Notes under the pieces: generated by a model
Databases searched by the model: none
Told to the model about the DNA's origin: nothing
The model's input: the letters and a program-made list of their open reading frames with translations, nothing else
Assembly (NCBI RefSeq): GCF_002215035.1
Contig: NZ_NKFP01000006.1
Location: forward strand, 447,083 to 511,082
Direction: 5' to 3'
Origin: Leptolyngbya ohadii IS1
GTDB taxonomy: Bacteria > Cyanobacteriota > Cyanobacteriia > Elainellales > Elainellaceae
DNA: 64,000 nucleotides
Shown: positions 1-9,443 of the stretch, piece after piece
Numbering within the stretch: position 1 is the stretch's first letter
Layout: every line of letters begins with the position of its first letter
Translations under genes and position numbers: made by a program

Positions 1-1742
1 TCAAACAGAAGGGAAAAGATGACGGCTCCCGCCGTGATCAGCAGCAGCAGACAGCTTGATAGATAGGCAGTATTTTCCAGATTCCACAGTTCTTCCCAAA
101 GCAGAATCAGGGCAAACATCCCAAACAGAAACCAGCCGCCCCATCGCTCCGCCGGATTTCTTGCCCAGGGTAATAGTTGGCGCGGAAATAGTTTGAGCGA
201 GAGCTTCTGGGCAATTTCGCCGTAGATCATAAACGGACAAAAGGCACACCAGATCCGCCCGACAAAGGGAAACAGCAGCAGCATGAGGGGCCACCACCAC
301 GCCCAGAACAAATTCAGCACAAAATTCTGGTCGCGACTCTGCGGACCCAGCCAGCCGATCGCCACCACCAGCGCAAATAGCCAGGTTGTTAAGCCGTAAT
401 TGATGCGATCGGGATACCAGGAACTTCGGAGGAACTGCCGCAGACGCGGATAGGTGTTGAGCAAATTTAGCCGAAATCGTTTGTTTCTGCTCCGGGATGC
501 CCAGAACACTTCTTCGGTGAGAACGGAGGCTCCGTTGGATTGGACGATCGCCCTCGTCACCAGATTCTCCAGTTCCGTCAGATTGCCGGGGAAGTCGTAT
601 CCCTGGAGTCGCCGCAAAGCTTCCGGTGCGAGTTCCGGCTGGGGCAGTCCCCGTGCCCGACAGGACAAACTGATGTAGTACTTCACCTGTGCTTCGATAT
701 CGGCTTTCCGCACGCGCAGGGGCGGCACTTTAATTGAGTGGGTGACACACTGTTTGCGGTCGAGTTCCGGCATCGCTTTCTCCGAAGTCATGAGGATGCG
801 AGCCTCGGATTTTTGCGGCGCGGGTTCCGGATCGCCCTCGCGGACGGTCTGTGTGTATTCCCCCGATTCCAGCAGGCGAATCAGCTTGGGTTTCAGATTG
901 GCGGGAAAGTCCTGCACGTTGTTCAGCATCAGCGTTCCCCGTCCCACCCATGCCAGCAGTCCGGGTTTGCCGCCCGCCCGTCCAAACAGATCTGCACCGC
1001 TGACCTGAAGCGTGTCGCAGTTTACTTTAATAAGAGGCTGTTTGCGATCGCCTGAGCCGAAGTGAATCAGTGCCGCGATATTGTCTTTTTCTAATCCCGG
1101 TTCGCCAAAGATCAGGGCAGGTTTGCGATCGCTTGCCGCCTTCTTAATATCCTGCCGCAGTCGGGTCGCGTATCGGCTGGAGCCAATGATCCCCCGTCGC
1201 ACTTTCGGTACCACATAGGGACGAAGGGCAGTCTGTCGCTCTTGCTCAAATGCAAGCTGGGAGGTGACTTCGGCAAGTTGGGCAGCCAAATAGCGCGAAA
1301 AGATAATCTGAATTTCCGGGTAGTCCTGCACCAGTTTCAGGAAATCGGCGCGGGGCATCTGCCACAGTTCGCAGTCGTCCAGGGTGACGATCGTTTGATT
1401 CACAGGCTGTTCCAGCAGCAGTTCCCGCAGATGCAAAATGGTTCCCGGCAGGAGACTACTTGCCCTCGCCAAACTATCGGGATTCGTGTGATACGCCTCT
1501 AGATGTCCCGATCGCAGAATATACAGCGCATCCGGCAGGGTATCCTCCAGCACCAGCCGTTTGTTTGCTGGTACGAATTTCACCTGAAGCTGAGACGCGA
1601 TCGCCTTTAATGCCTCATCCGATACGGCATTGAGGGAGGTTTGCTGACGCAGCCACTCAAATCGCTGTAAAGTGTCCGTCGCCTCTGGTTTTTCTGATAA
1701 GTTGTCCTCGTTTGATTGAGGTTCAGCGTCTGCAAATTCCAT
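1..1742 (-). CDS. cNMP-like domain / degenerate sigma-54-type AAA+ / membrane 4Fe-4S protein (partial)
   Basis: The reading frame is open from an ATG at 1742 to the left window edge, 580 residues, with the C-terminus missing. Residues about 40-150 look like a cyclic-nucleotide-binding-type sensor fold. Residues about 185-405 resemble the AAA+ domain of sigma-54 activators, ending in a GYDFPGNLTELENLV segment. Its Walker A is altered (GEPGLEKD, 213-220), the Walker B acids are replaced by Asn (GTLMLNNV, 269-276), and no GAFTGA loop follows DLFG (251-254). From residue 450 on there are hydrophobic segments and a WCAFCP motif (498-503) as in NapH/NosR-type membrane ferredoxins. By family knowledge cyanobacteria lack sigma-54, which fits a repurposed AAA+ domain. 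The role is unknown; a redox-responsive membrane protein is an inference. Confidence 0.75.
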   Translation of the reverse strand, partial: MEFADAEPQSNEDNLSEKPEATDTLQRFEWLRQQTSLNAVSDEALKAIASQLQVKFVPANKRLVLEDTLPDALYILRSGHLEAYHTNPDSLARASSLLPGTILHLRELLLEQPVNQTIVTLDDCELWQMPRADFLKLVQDYPEIQIIFSRYLAAQLAEVTSQLAFEQERQTALRPYVVPKVRRGIIGSSRYATRLRQDIKKAASDRKPALIFGEPGLEKDNIAALIHFGSGDRKQPLIKVNCDTLQVSGADLFGRAGGKPGLLAWVGRGTLMLNNVQDFPANLKPKLIRLLESGEYTQTVREGDPEPAPQKSEARILMTSEKAMPELDRKQCVTHSIKVPPLRVRKADIEAQVKYYISLSCRARGLPQPELAPEALRRLQGYDFPGNLTELENLVTRAIVQSNGASVLTEEVFWASRSRNKRFRLNLLNTYPRLRQFLRSSWYPDRINYGLTTWLFALVVAIGWLGPQSRDQNFVLNLFWAWWWPLMLLLFPFVGRIWCAFCPFMIYGEIAQKLSLKLFPRQLLPWARNPAERWGGWFLFGMFALILLWEELWNLENTAYLSSCLLLLITAGAVIFSLLF

Positions 1743-1960
1743 AGTTCCTTTCTCCAGACGATCGCATAACGGGAGCTATTCCAGATGGCGCAAGAATTTT
1801 AGGCTGAAGCGATAGGGCGATCGATTTTCCCATTCTCGCAGGCGAACCGATTGTCGGACATCAATTTTTGAGAACGTTAATTAAACCAGCACAGCAAAAA
1901 GAGGGATCGATCGACCCCTCCCCAGATTTCTATGAATGATTAAAAGCCGATCGCCGAAGC

Positions 1961-2359
1961 TTAAGCTTCCCGCTTCAGAGCCGCTTCTACCTGCTTAAAT
2001 TCCGTTTCCAGACGATCCTTGAGCTTCTGAGGCACAGGACGATTGGGGTAGGAGCTATAGTGACCCGCGAGGGAGTTTAGGGCAGTCCGCATGGTGGTAA
2101 ACGAGCTGAGCTTCAGCAGGGAACCATCGCGACGATAGCGGGCAGAGAAGTCATTAATTTTTTCCTTTGCTTCTGTCTGTGCTGCTACCTTTTCGGGGGC
2201 ATCACTGGGAAGTTCCAGTGCCGTTCTGAGGCTTTCGATCAGGGACAGGGTATCTTGGCGATAGTTGCCGCTAAGTCCAGTGGGGGAGGCTGAACAGCCC
2301 ATCAAACCGACCACCACAACCAGCACGAGAGCAAATATGCGGGACAAAAATCTGTTCAT
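1961..2359 (-). CDS. psb27: Photosystem II assembly lipoprotein Psb27
   Basis: 132 residues, the usual Psb27 length. An N-terminal hydrophobic stretch ends in a lipobox (VGLMGC, Cys at residue 22), so the mature protein should be a lumenal thylakoid lipoprotein. The rest is the helical Psb27 bundle with the family pattern YRQDTLSLIESLRTALELP near the mature N-terminus and a conserved YSSYPNRPVP segment near residue 100. Psb27 binds CP43 lumenally on PSII intermediates and keeps the extrinsic subunits off until the Mn cluster is assembled. It stands alone: 218 bp separate it from the AAA+ gene downstream and 194 bp from the sugar transporter upstream, all on the same strand. Identification is firm. 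Confidence 0.93.
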   Translation of the reverse strand: MNRFLSRIFALVLVVVVGLMGCSASPTGLSGNYRQDTLSLIESLRTALELPSDAPEKVAAQTEAKEKINDFSARYRRDGSLLKLSSFTTMRTALNSLAGHYSSYPNRPVPQKLKDRLETEFKQVEAALKREA

Positions 2360-2553
2360 AAAACCTCAGTAGTACAGAGCGCAAGCACGGACGATTTCTG
2401 ATCAAACATGATCAAATATTTGACATAATTCAACCCGTATTGCTGATTTTATCTCGATCTGGGATCGCTTTAACTGATCTTGAGGTAGAGGGAACTTTAG
2501 AAAAGATGTGGCAATTAAAACCGGGGATCGTTCATTCCACTGGTTTGCTAGCC

Positions 2554-4098
2554 TTACCCTGATTTCTTTTGCTTATTCCGTTCGTGCAATCTCAGCATGA
2601 TCTCAGCGTGTTTTTCTTTGGTGATTGGATAAAAATACGCCAGCACCATCCCAAAAATCAAAGCCACCGTGGGAAAAGGTCCGATCGCCAGACGAATTGC
2701 CTGAATTGCGGTTTCGGGTTGAACGGGAGGCGCTTGCCCCGGTGTGGTTGGCAGGAATCCAGCGCGATCGAGGGATTGCCCTACCAGAAACAGTCCCACC
2801 GCTAACCCGACCTTTTGCAGCAGCACCATAAAGCTATAGAAGATGCCCTCTCGCCGCTGTCCTGTCCGCAGTTCATCCAGCTCAATCACATCTGGAATCA
2901 TCGACCACGGGATCAAATAGGCGATCGATACCCCCGCCCCTGCCAGAACCGCCAGCCCATAAACCAGAAATACCTGCTCCGATTGCAGGGTAAACAGAAA
3001 TCCCTGGGCGATTACCCACAGCACCATGCCCATAAAATAGGTCGCTTTTTTGCCATAGCGATCGCTGACCCGCTGCCAGAAAAACAGCAGCACCAGAGCC
3101 GTCGCCTGCACGATCAGCGCAATGACTGTGAAGCTTGCCTGGGGCATCTTCAGGGCATCCACCACGTAGTAGGGCAGAATCGAAGCTGTCACCTGAACTG
3201 CTAGCCAGGAAAACAGATAGATTCCAATCACATAGAGGAACGGTACATTCGTTATGGTGACGAGGAAGTTAACCAGCCAGCCCTTCCGCCGCCACTGCTG
3301 CCCCATCCTTGCCGTCAGCCCATTCTGAAGCCAGTGAGGTAGAACATCCGCCGCTACATCTAGGTTTTGCGCTTCCAGCGTTTCGGACTCGTCCAGACAT
3401 CCCACTGCCCTCGATCGCGCCATCGTGCCAAACACGCACCAGTAGAGCGGCAGCGTGGAAATAATTGCACAAATGCCCCCCAAAATTAAATACTGCTGCT
3501 GGGGATTGGGGAATATCTGAAAGATCACCAGTGCCAGAATCAGCGAAAAAATACTGCCGCCGATCGAAAAGGCAAACCGATAGCTGCTCAGGCGAGTACG
3601 CTCGTTGTAGTCCTGCGTTAGCTCAGCCGTCAAAGCTGTGTAGGGCAGGTTGACCATTGTGTAGAAGCTGTTGAACAGGATGCTCATGATCACGTAGTAC
3701 CAGAACAACGCCTGCTGATTGGTCGCGGGATTATTACTAAACTGAGGAACCAGCCACAGCAAAAAGAAAGTGATGCCAAACGGAATCGCCCCAAACAGCA
3801 TCCAGGGATAACGTCTGCCCTTTGCCGACTGCGTGCGATCGCTCAAAACTCCGACGATCGGGTCATTCACCGCGTCCCAGATTTTGCCAATCAGCAGAAT
3901 ACTTCCCGCCACCGCAGCATTGATTCCTGCCACATTGGTAAAAAACACCAGCGAAAAGAACGCCAGAACATTCGCTGTAATCGCTGGACCCAGATCCCCT
4001 GCCCCATAGGCAAGCCGGGTACTGAGGTTGATCGGAGGTGGCAAGGGTTCACCTTCAGGAAAAACATCAGGCGGGAGGCGATCGTCTGGAAAATTCAT
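2554..4098 (-). CDS. MFS sugar:cation symporter, GPH (MelB-like) family
   Basis: 514 residues with about 12 hydrophobic segments, fitting the glycoside-pentoside-hexuronide cation symporter family. Family marks are the N-terminal LAYGAGDLGPAI segment, an AVNDPIVGVLSDRTQS loop with the Asp-rich cation/sugar site, the cytoplasmic KGRRYPWMLFGAIPFG motif, and a later YLIPWSMIPDVIELDELRTG segment. It probably imports a sugar or glycoside with Na+ or H+ across the plasma membrane; the substrate cannot be told. The ATG at 4098 gives a Pro-rich cytoplasmic N-tail before the first helix. It is transcribed away from the TVP38 gene across a repeat-rich 419-bp gap. Confidence 0.85.
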   Translation of the reverse strand: MNFPDDRLPPDVFPEGEPLPPPINLSTRLAYGAGDLGPAITANVLAFFSLVFFTNVAGINAAVAGSILLIGKIWDAVNDPIVGVLSDRTQSAKGRRYPWMLFGAIPFGITFFLLWLVPQFSNNPATNQQALFWYYVIMSILFNSFYTMVNLPYTALTAELTQDYNERTRLSSYRFAFSIGGSIFSLILALVIFQIFPNPQQQYLILGGICAIISTLPLYWCVFGTMARSRAVGCLDESETLEAQNLDVAADVLPHWLQNGLTARMGQQWRRKGWLVNFLVTITNVPFLYVIGIYLFSWLAVQVTASILPYYVVDALKMPQASFTVIALIVQATALVLLFFWQRVSDRYGKKATYFMGMVLWVIAQGFLFTLQSEQVFLVYGLAVLAGAGVSIAYLIPWSMIPDVIELDELRTGQRREGIFYSFMVLLQKVGLAVGLFLVGQSLDRAGFLPTTPGQAPPVQPETAIQAIRLAIGPFPTVALIFGMVLAYFYPITKEKHAEIMLRLHERNKQKKSG

Positions 4099-4517
4099 TA
4101 GGAATGTATGTTAAATGAGGGGCGTCAAGAAAGTGCGTCGAAAAAAGGGGCATTGAACAGCCACAGTCTACTCTGCCACGTTGGGAGTGGATTCTATGCA
4201 AGACGCAGAAATTCTTTAGCTGAGTTCCTTATGTTGGGGAGTAGGGAGTGGGGAGTAGGGAGTGGGAATAAGAGCAATGAAGTTGGGTGGAGGGGGTGCT
4301 AGTTTGTAGGATTCGATCGTCGTTAAACGGAATTGTGGCGGATAGCAATTCGTCCAAATAGGCTGTTGATCTGGTTTACGCTTGTAAGAACTTCTTCCTA
4401 CCTTTGCCATTGATTACCTGACAAATTTTACTTTGTTCAAAGCACTGGCTTCTCTTTTCTCCCTGCTTCCCTGCTCCCCCTCTTTAGGTCTCCCCACTCC
4501 CCACTCCCCCGCCTGCC
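4099..4517. other. Intergenic region with opposed GGGAGT-type purine tracts
   Basis: This gap between divergent genes holds no convincing gene. It has a purine-rich tract of GGGAGT-like units at about 4233-4266 and its pyrimidine counterpart (CTCCCCACTCCCC units) at about 4475-4511. The two tracts are complementary and could pair. Promoters for both neighbouring genes must lie here, but none is obvious. Confidence 0.6.
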
Positions 4518-5156
4518 ATGAACCTCAAAACCCTCCTACGCGGCTTCCTGATCGGGCTGCTCCTCGTCGGTACGGTCTATCTGCTGCAAACCGTTGGTCT
4601 AGAGCAAGTACGCGAACAGGTCGATCGCTTTGGGATTTGGGCACCGCTGATCGTCTTTGGCTTGCGGTTTACCAGCGTGATCGTGCCTGTGTTACCGGGA
4701 ACGGCTTATGCGGTGCTGGCGGGAGGCTTATTTGGTTTCTGGCAGGGCTTGGCAGTGGTGGCTCTGGCGGATCTGGCATCCTGCACCTTTAACTTCTGGA
4801 TTGCCCGACGCTATGGGCGCGGCTGGGTGGAGCGGTTTGTAGGAGCGCAATTCATGGAGAAAGTCGATCGCCTGGGTCAGCAGCACCTCGAACAGAATTT
4901 CTTCCTGATGATGGGCTTTTTGATGACCGGACTGTTTGACTTCGTGGCATACGCGATCGGGCTCACCCAGATCCGCTGGCAGAGCTACCTGTTTGCTCTT
5001 TTGGTCAGCATTGCGATCGCCAAACCCCTTTGGGTCGCCGCCGGAGCCGGAATCTTTGAAGGAAGCCGCCTCTTACTAGGATTCGCCCTCCTCGCCGCCT
5101 TCGGAATCGGTGCCATTACCGCAGTTGTCAGGCGATCGAGCAAACAGCTTGAGTAG
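4518..5156 (+). CDS. TVP38/TMEM64 family membrane protein (DedA superfamily)
   Basis: 212 residues with about five hydrophobic segments, typical of the SNARE-associated Golgi/VTT superfamily. The core GTAYAVLAGGLFGFWQGLAVV segment around residues 67-87 (split here only by my rough numbering) corresponds to the family's G-rich re-entrant region, followed by a charged YGRGWVERFVG stretch and a second hairpin near residue 135. These proteins sit in the plasma or thylakoid membrane and have been linked to lipid scrambling or transport; the specific substrate is unknown. The ATG lies directly after a pyrimidine-rich tract and no good Shine-Dalgarno site is seen. A four-hairpin repeat follows about 45 bp after the stop. 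Confidence 0.85.
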   Translation: MNLKTLLRGFLIGLLLVGTVYLLQTVGLEQVREQVDRFGIWAPLIVFGLRFTSVIVPVLPGTAYAVLAGGLFGFWQGLAVVALADLASCTFNFWIARRYGRGWVERFVGAQFMEKVDRLGQQHLEQNFFLMMGFLMTGLFDFVAYAIGLTQIRWQSYLFALLVSIAIAKPLWVAAGAGIFEGSRLLLGFALLAAFGIGAITAVVRRSSKQLE

Positions 5157-5201
5157 GAAAGCAAGGGCATCAGCAAGAACATTTAAAAGGGGATTTTCTC
5201 G

Positions 5202-5299
5202 TTCCAATGCTCTGCGTTGGAATGTTCATCAGAGGCTTTGCCTCCCGAACTCCATAAGCGGCAGAGCCGCATCCGAACCTTATCCAGGCTAAGCCTGGA
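5202..5299. repeat. Four-hairpin palindromic element, copy 1
   Basis: Four short palindromes stand in a row: TTCCAA/TTGGAA (5202-5222), GAGGC/GCCTC (5232-5244), GCGGC/GCCGC (5258-5270) and TCCAGGC/GCCTGGA (5283-5299). The same four occur in reverse order at 18553-18654, with stem bases changed in a compensating way. The element lies between converging genes and could act as a bidirectional transcription end or RNA structure. Short reading frames through it are by-products of the repeat. Confidence 0.8.
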
Positions 5300-5376
5300 C
5301 ACCAGAATAGCGAATTCTCCCCTGCTCCCCTGCCTCCTACCCATCCACTCATCCACCCATCCACCCATCCACCCCT

Positions 5377-7332
5377 CTACCCTCCCACATGAATAACAGG
5401 ACGCCGCTGAGGCTTCCGCTCCGCCTTCCGCAAAACTTCTCGCGTGACAACGGCAATATCGCCTTCGCCGAAGAGAATGAACCGCAGCAGATATTGAATC
5501 GGGTTGCCCTCGATCCAGCCAAAGTAGGCGTGGGGAAGTTTACCCGTCTGGTCGCGGATGTAGAACAGAATCGCGGCGATCGCATTGGGAACGGCGGCAC
5601 TCTGGGCACGAAGAATTCGATATTCGCCGACCTGAACCCCCTGAATCCGAATCGTTTCGGTAAACTCGGAGGCATCGGCAACCTGAATTTCCAGGAACAG
5701 CACGGAGTCGGTGGGGGGAATGTGGTTGTCTTCGCGTACTTCCTGCTCTTTGGCAAAATATTCGGTTTCGTCGCCCACGTTGAGCCGATTCGCGATTAGC
5801 CGGATCGTTCCCTGATGCGCTTCCTCCTCAGCAATGAAGCGACGGGCGGCTTCGTCCATCTCAATATGTTCGACCCGCAGTTCGGTTGATCGCCAAACGC
5901 GAGACACTAACGAGGTCAGAATAATTGTGCCGATAAAGAAGGCGGCAATCCGAATGCCCTCTGGACGCTCGATGATGTTGGTAATTGTTGTGTAGATGAA
6001 GACCAGCGTAATCACGCCGAACACAAGCCTGCCCCGTTTTTCACCGTTCTGATGGGCAGCAAGGGTAACGGCAAAGGCGGCGGAGGTCATCAGCACCAAA
6101 ACTCCGGTTGCGTATGCCCCACCCTGCGCTTCCACACTTGCCCGGAAGATGAGCGTTACCACAAAGGCGAGCGCCGTAAATACCAGTACCAGCGGACGGG
6201 TTGCCCTTGCCCAGTTAGGAGCCATCCCGTATCGGGGCAAATAGCGCGGCACAATGTTCAGCAAGCCTGCCATCGCAGAAGCCCCGGCAAACCAGAGGAT
6301 CGAAATAGTGCTGAGGTCGTACACCGTACCAAAGCCATTGCCCAGATACTCGTGTGCCAGATATGCTAGAGCGCGACCGCTCGCACTGCCTCCAGGCTGA
6401 AATTCAGCGGCGGGAATCAGCAAAATTGTGGCAAAACTGCTCGTAATCAGGAAACCGCTCATGATAATTGCAGCGGTCGCCAGCAGCTTGTGGGTATTGC
6501 GAATTCGTCCTCTGGGACGCGCCTCAGTATCCGTCGGATGTCCTTTGACCAGAGGCATGACGGCAACGCCCGTTTCAAAACCAGAGAGTCCGAGGGCAAG
6601 CTTGGGGAACAGCAGGGCGCTAATCGCCAGCATCATCAGCGGATTCCCGTGTTCTGTAAATAGGGCAGTTCGCCAGTTGCTAATCACGATCGGCTGCTGA
6701 AAGACCTGGATTAGAGCAACGCTAATCGTGACTACGTTTAACAGCAGGTAAATTCCCACCAGAATCACCGCCAGCCCGATCGCCTCGCGAAATCCGCGCA
6801 GAAAGACGGCTCCCAGCAGGGAAATGAGAATCAGCGTAATCGGAACTTCCTGTCCGTGAACAAAGTTAGAGACGATCGGGTTTTCGATAATGTGTGCCGT
6901 GGCATCTGCCGCCGACAGAGTAATCGTAATAATGAAATCGGTTGCGACAAAGCCCAGCAAACAGAGGACAAATAGCTTGCCCTGCCACCAAGACAGCAGG
7001 TGTTCTAGCATGGCGATCGACCCTTCTCCGTGAGGACTGATCCGGGCGACGCGACGGTAGATGGGCAGTGCGCCAAACAGGGTGAGCAGCACCAGAATCA
7101 GAGTGGCGATCGGCGAGAGTGATCCCGCAGCGAGGGCAGCAATTCCAGGCTGGTATCCCAATGTTGAAAAATAATCGACCCCGGTGAGGCACATCACCTG
7201 CCACCACTGATGCTTGTGATGAACCTCGTCCTTAGTGTACGGACCTTCTTTCGTTTTATGTTCTTCTTCGAGCAGCCAATGGGCAAGCCTGCGACGCTGC
7301 AACAGAGCGGCTGATCTGCTTCGCTTAGCCAT
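5377..7332 (-). CDS. APC-superfamily amino acid permease-like transporter
   Basis: 651 residues. The first ~470 hold about 12 transmembrane helices of the amino acid-polyamine-organocation fold, starting with the segment [17 protein letters not shown], with the [11 protein letters not shown] motif in helix 6. The last ~180 residues are a soluble cytoplasmic domain ([20 protein letters not shown] and onward), larger than in plain amino acid permeases and reminiscent of KUP/KdpA-like regulated carriers. The substrate is unknown. The stop lies inside a low-complexity CCACCCATCC tract, so the extreme C-terminus (VIHVGG) may be recent. It converges with the TVP38 gene and has its own upstream gap of over 400 bp. 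Confidence 0.8.
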   Translation of the reverse strand: MAKRSRSAALLQRRRLAHWLLEEEHKTKEGPYTKDEVHHKHQWWQVMCLTGVDYFSTLGYQPGIAALAAGSLSPIATLILVLLTLFGALPIYRRVARISPHGEGSIAMLEHLLSWWQGKLFVLCLLGFVATDFIITITLSAADATAHIIENPIVSNFVHGQEVPITLILISLLGAVFLRGFREAIGLAVILVGIYLLLNVVTISVALIQVFQQPIVISNWRTALFTEHGNPLMMLAISALLFPKLALGLSGFETGVAVMPLVKGHPTDTEARPRGRIRNTHKLLATAAIIMSGFLITSSFATILLIPAAEFQPGGSASGRALAYLAHEYLGNGFGTVYDLSTISILWFAGASAMAGLLNIVPRYLPRYGMAPNWARATRPLVLVFTALAFVVTLIFRASVEAQGGAYATGVLVLMTSAAFAVTLAAHQNGEKRGRLVFGVITLVFIYTTITNIIERPEGIRIAAFFIGTIILTSLVSRVWRSTELRVEHIEMDEAARRFIAEEEAHQGTIRLIANRLNVGDETEYFAKEQEVREDNHIPPTDSVLFLEIQVADASEFTETIRIQGVQVGEYRILRAQSAAVPNAIAAILFYIRDQTGKLPHAYFGWIEGNPIQYLLRFILFGEGDIAVVTREVLRKAERKPQRRPVIHVGG

Positions 7333-7769
7333 CCAATGAAACTCCTGCTGATACGCAGCTTGGGGTGGTGGGGATTAATGCTTGAGGAGAAGTTGAGCGG
7401 TCAATGGGTGCCTGCCCGTAATTCGGCAGAGCAGTTCTAGCCTTAATCATGAAAGATCTTGAAAAGTGATGAATCTGTCGATCAAAAGAGGAAAGTATTT
7501 ATTCCCTGAAGCGATCGTATTGAGACTCTCTGTCGAAGGGAAGAGAGATACTGTCCCATTATCCGTCCTCCATTCTGGAATGGGAGCTTCCATTGGAAAT
7601 TTCAATGATTTGTTAAGGAACATTTCTATTGCTTGTTGCGTCTAGATTGCGCTGAATCTATAGCTGGATCTATACAAGTGTTAGGGTTCGCTTTTAGCGT
7701 AAAGTTCAGAAGAACCCCATTCCTGATTCGGGTTACAGCGAAGCGATCGCCCTTCATCATCAGCAGTGC
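7333..7769. other. Intergenic region between divergent genes
   Basis: The gap separates the APC permease and the glycosyltransferase, which are transcribed away from each other. I see no RNA gene, no repeat and no convincing small protein; promoters for both genes are expected here. Confidence 0.5.
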
Positions 7770-9404
7770 ATGAGCAGCAAACTCGATAACTTTATCCTCT
7801 GGCTTCAGCGCCACAAACGCCCGATCGATCGCCTCTGGACGATCGGATTTTTCCTGTTTGCCGTGGTTCTCTTGACCTGGGATCTGGGGTCACTGCCGCT
7901 GCGGGACTGGGACGAGGGCTTGGTGGCTCAGGTGGCAAAGGAAATTTATCAGGCTCCCTTCAATTCGCTAACGTGGCTGCATCCAACGATGTGGGGCGAA
8001 CCCTACTTCAACAAACCGCCTCTGGTTCACTGGCTGATTGCTCTCTGCTACGGAATCGGCGGCGTGAATGAATGGACGGCTCGCCTACCAGGGGCACTGC
8101 TGACGGCAATCTCGGTGCCGCTGTTCTACCTACTGGGACGGGAAGTGTTCCATCGTCGATCGCCTGCGGTTTGTGCCACGCTGGTTTACCTCACGTCGCT
8201 TCCGGTGGTGCGGCTGGGACGGCTTGCCATGCTGGATGGAGCAATTCTCTGCTTCCTCATCGGGATGATGCTCTGCCTGCTGCGATCGCGGCGCAACTAC
8301 AGCTATACGTTGGGGGCAGGAATTGGGCTGGGGCTAATCTGCCTGACGAAAGGGATCATGCTGGGGCTGCTGCTGGGGGCGATCGGACTGGGGTTTCTGG
8401 CATGGGATACGCCAAGACTGCTGCGATCGGGTTACCTGTGGTGGGGACTTTTGCTGGGCATGATTCCGGCGCTGCTGTGGTACGGGCTGCAAGCGGTGCA
8501 TTACGGAGATTTGTTCATCAGCAATAATTTGGGAAGTCAGTCCTTTCAGCGCATCGTAACGGACGTGGAGCAAAATCGGGGTGCGCCCTGGTACTACCTG
8601 CTGGAAATCCTGAAGTACGGTGCGCCCTGGATTCTATTTCTGCCGCTGGGCTACTGGACTGCCTGGGAAGAACGAAATCTAGGCTGGGCAAAACTCACGA
8701 TCGTCTGGGGTGGGGTCTATCTGGCGGCAATTTCGCTGATGGCGACCAAGCTGCCCTGGTACGTGCTGCCCCTCTATCCGGCAATGGCGCTGGCGATCGG
8801 CGCAGTCCTCTCCGATCTGTGGAAGCAGGGTAAACATCCGGGCGTCTTGCAGTCGGAGCCGATTCCCTATTCCCGCAGGCTAACCCTTCTATTTTTGCTG
8901 CTGGGCTTGATTGCCTGGTCGGGGGCAATTGTGTTTGGCTGGTTTCAGTCGCCCCGCGATTGGGATTTGCTGCTCGTATTTGCCGCCGTGGGGATGACCA
9001 TGTTCTCCGTGGCGGTGCTGATGTTCCGGGGAGAGGCGCAATTCCTGGCGGTGCTGGGCTGGGGAACCTACGTTGCCCTGTTGTTATTCATGGGGTCCAA
9101 TCACTGGAACTGGGAACTGGCAAATTCCTACCCCGTGAAACCCGTCGCCGCGATCGTCCAGCAGTTTACCCCGGATAATCAGCAAATTCACACCTCCGAC
9201 GATTACAACCGACCTTCGCTTAATTTCTACAGCGATCGCCAAGTCCTCCCTGCTGAAAATGCCAAACTGCGGCGCATCTGGCGCAGAGAGTCTCAGCCCT
9301 ATTTGCTGCTGGATGAAGCGACCCAGAAAGAGCTAAATTTGCGATCGGCAAAAGTTCTGGGCAGTGCAGAAGGTTGGCAGCTTATCACCAAATCAGCTCA
9401 GTAG
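7770..9404 (+). CDS. GT39/ArnT-like membrane glycosyltransferase
   Basis: 544 residues with about 11-12 hydrophobic segments, matching dolichyl-phosphate-mannose/undecaprenyl-phosphate-sugar transferases (GT39/GT83, PMT_2). The first outward loop holds the conserved acidic pair RDWDEG (residues ~45-50), followed by MWGEPYFNKPPLVHWL and EWTARLPGALL, all typical of the family. It should move a sugar from a polyprenyl-phosphate carrier onto lipid A, a glycolipid or protein on the periplasmic face. The C-terminal ~70 residues form a soluble segment. The acceptor is unknown. An 18-amino-acid polar N-tail precedes the first helix. The PhzF-family gene follows 39 bp after the stop. Confidence 0.85.
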   Translation: MSSKLDNFILWLQRHKRPIDRLWTIGFFLFAVVLLTWDLGSLPLRDWDEGLVAQVAKEIYQAPFNSLTWLHPTMWGEPYFNKPPLVHWLIALCYGIGGVNEWTARLPGALLTAISVPLFYLLGREVFHRRSPAVCATLVYLTSLPVVRLGRLAMLDGAILCFLIGMMLCLLRSRRNYSYTLGAGIGLGLICLTKGIMLGLLLGAIGLGFLAWDTPRLLRSGYLWWGLLLGMIPALLWYGLQAVHYGDLFISNNLGSQSFQRIVTDVEQNRGAPWYYLLEILKYGAPWILFLPLGYWTAWEERNLGWAKLTIVWGGVYLAAISLMATKLPWYVLPLYPAMALAIGAVLSDLWKQGKHPGVLQSEPIPYSRRLTLLFLLLGLIAWSGAIVFGWFQSPRDWDLLLVFAAVGMTMFSVAVLMFRGEAQFLAVLGWGTYVALLLFMGSNHWNWELANSYPVKPVAAIVQQFTPDNQQIHTSDDYNRPSLNFYSDRQVLPAENAKLRRIWRRESQPYLLLDEATQKELNLRSAKVLGSAEGWQLITKSAQ

Positions 9405-9443
9405 AAATCTGCTCAGTAGAATTCACTTCACCGGAGAGTCAAA

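Noticed and set aside
1-1742. Functional sigma-54 activator
   Set aside because: GAFTGA and the Walker B acids are missing, and the protein goes on into a membrane Fe-S region instead of a DNA-binding domain.
7626-7814. 62-codon minus-strand frame overlapping the glycosyltransferase start
   Set aside because: It overlaps a confident gene and shows no conserved features.
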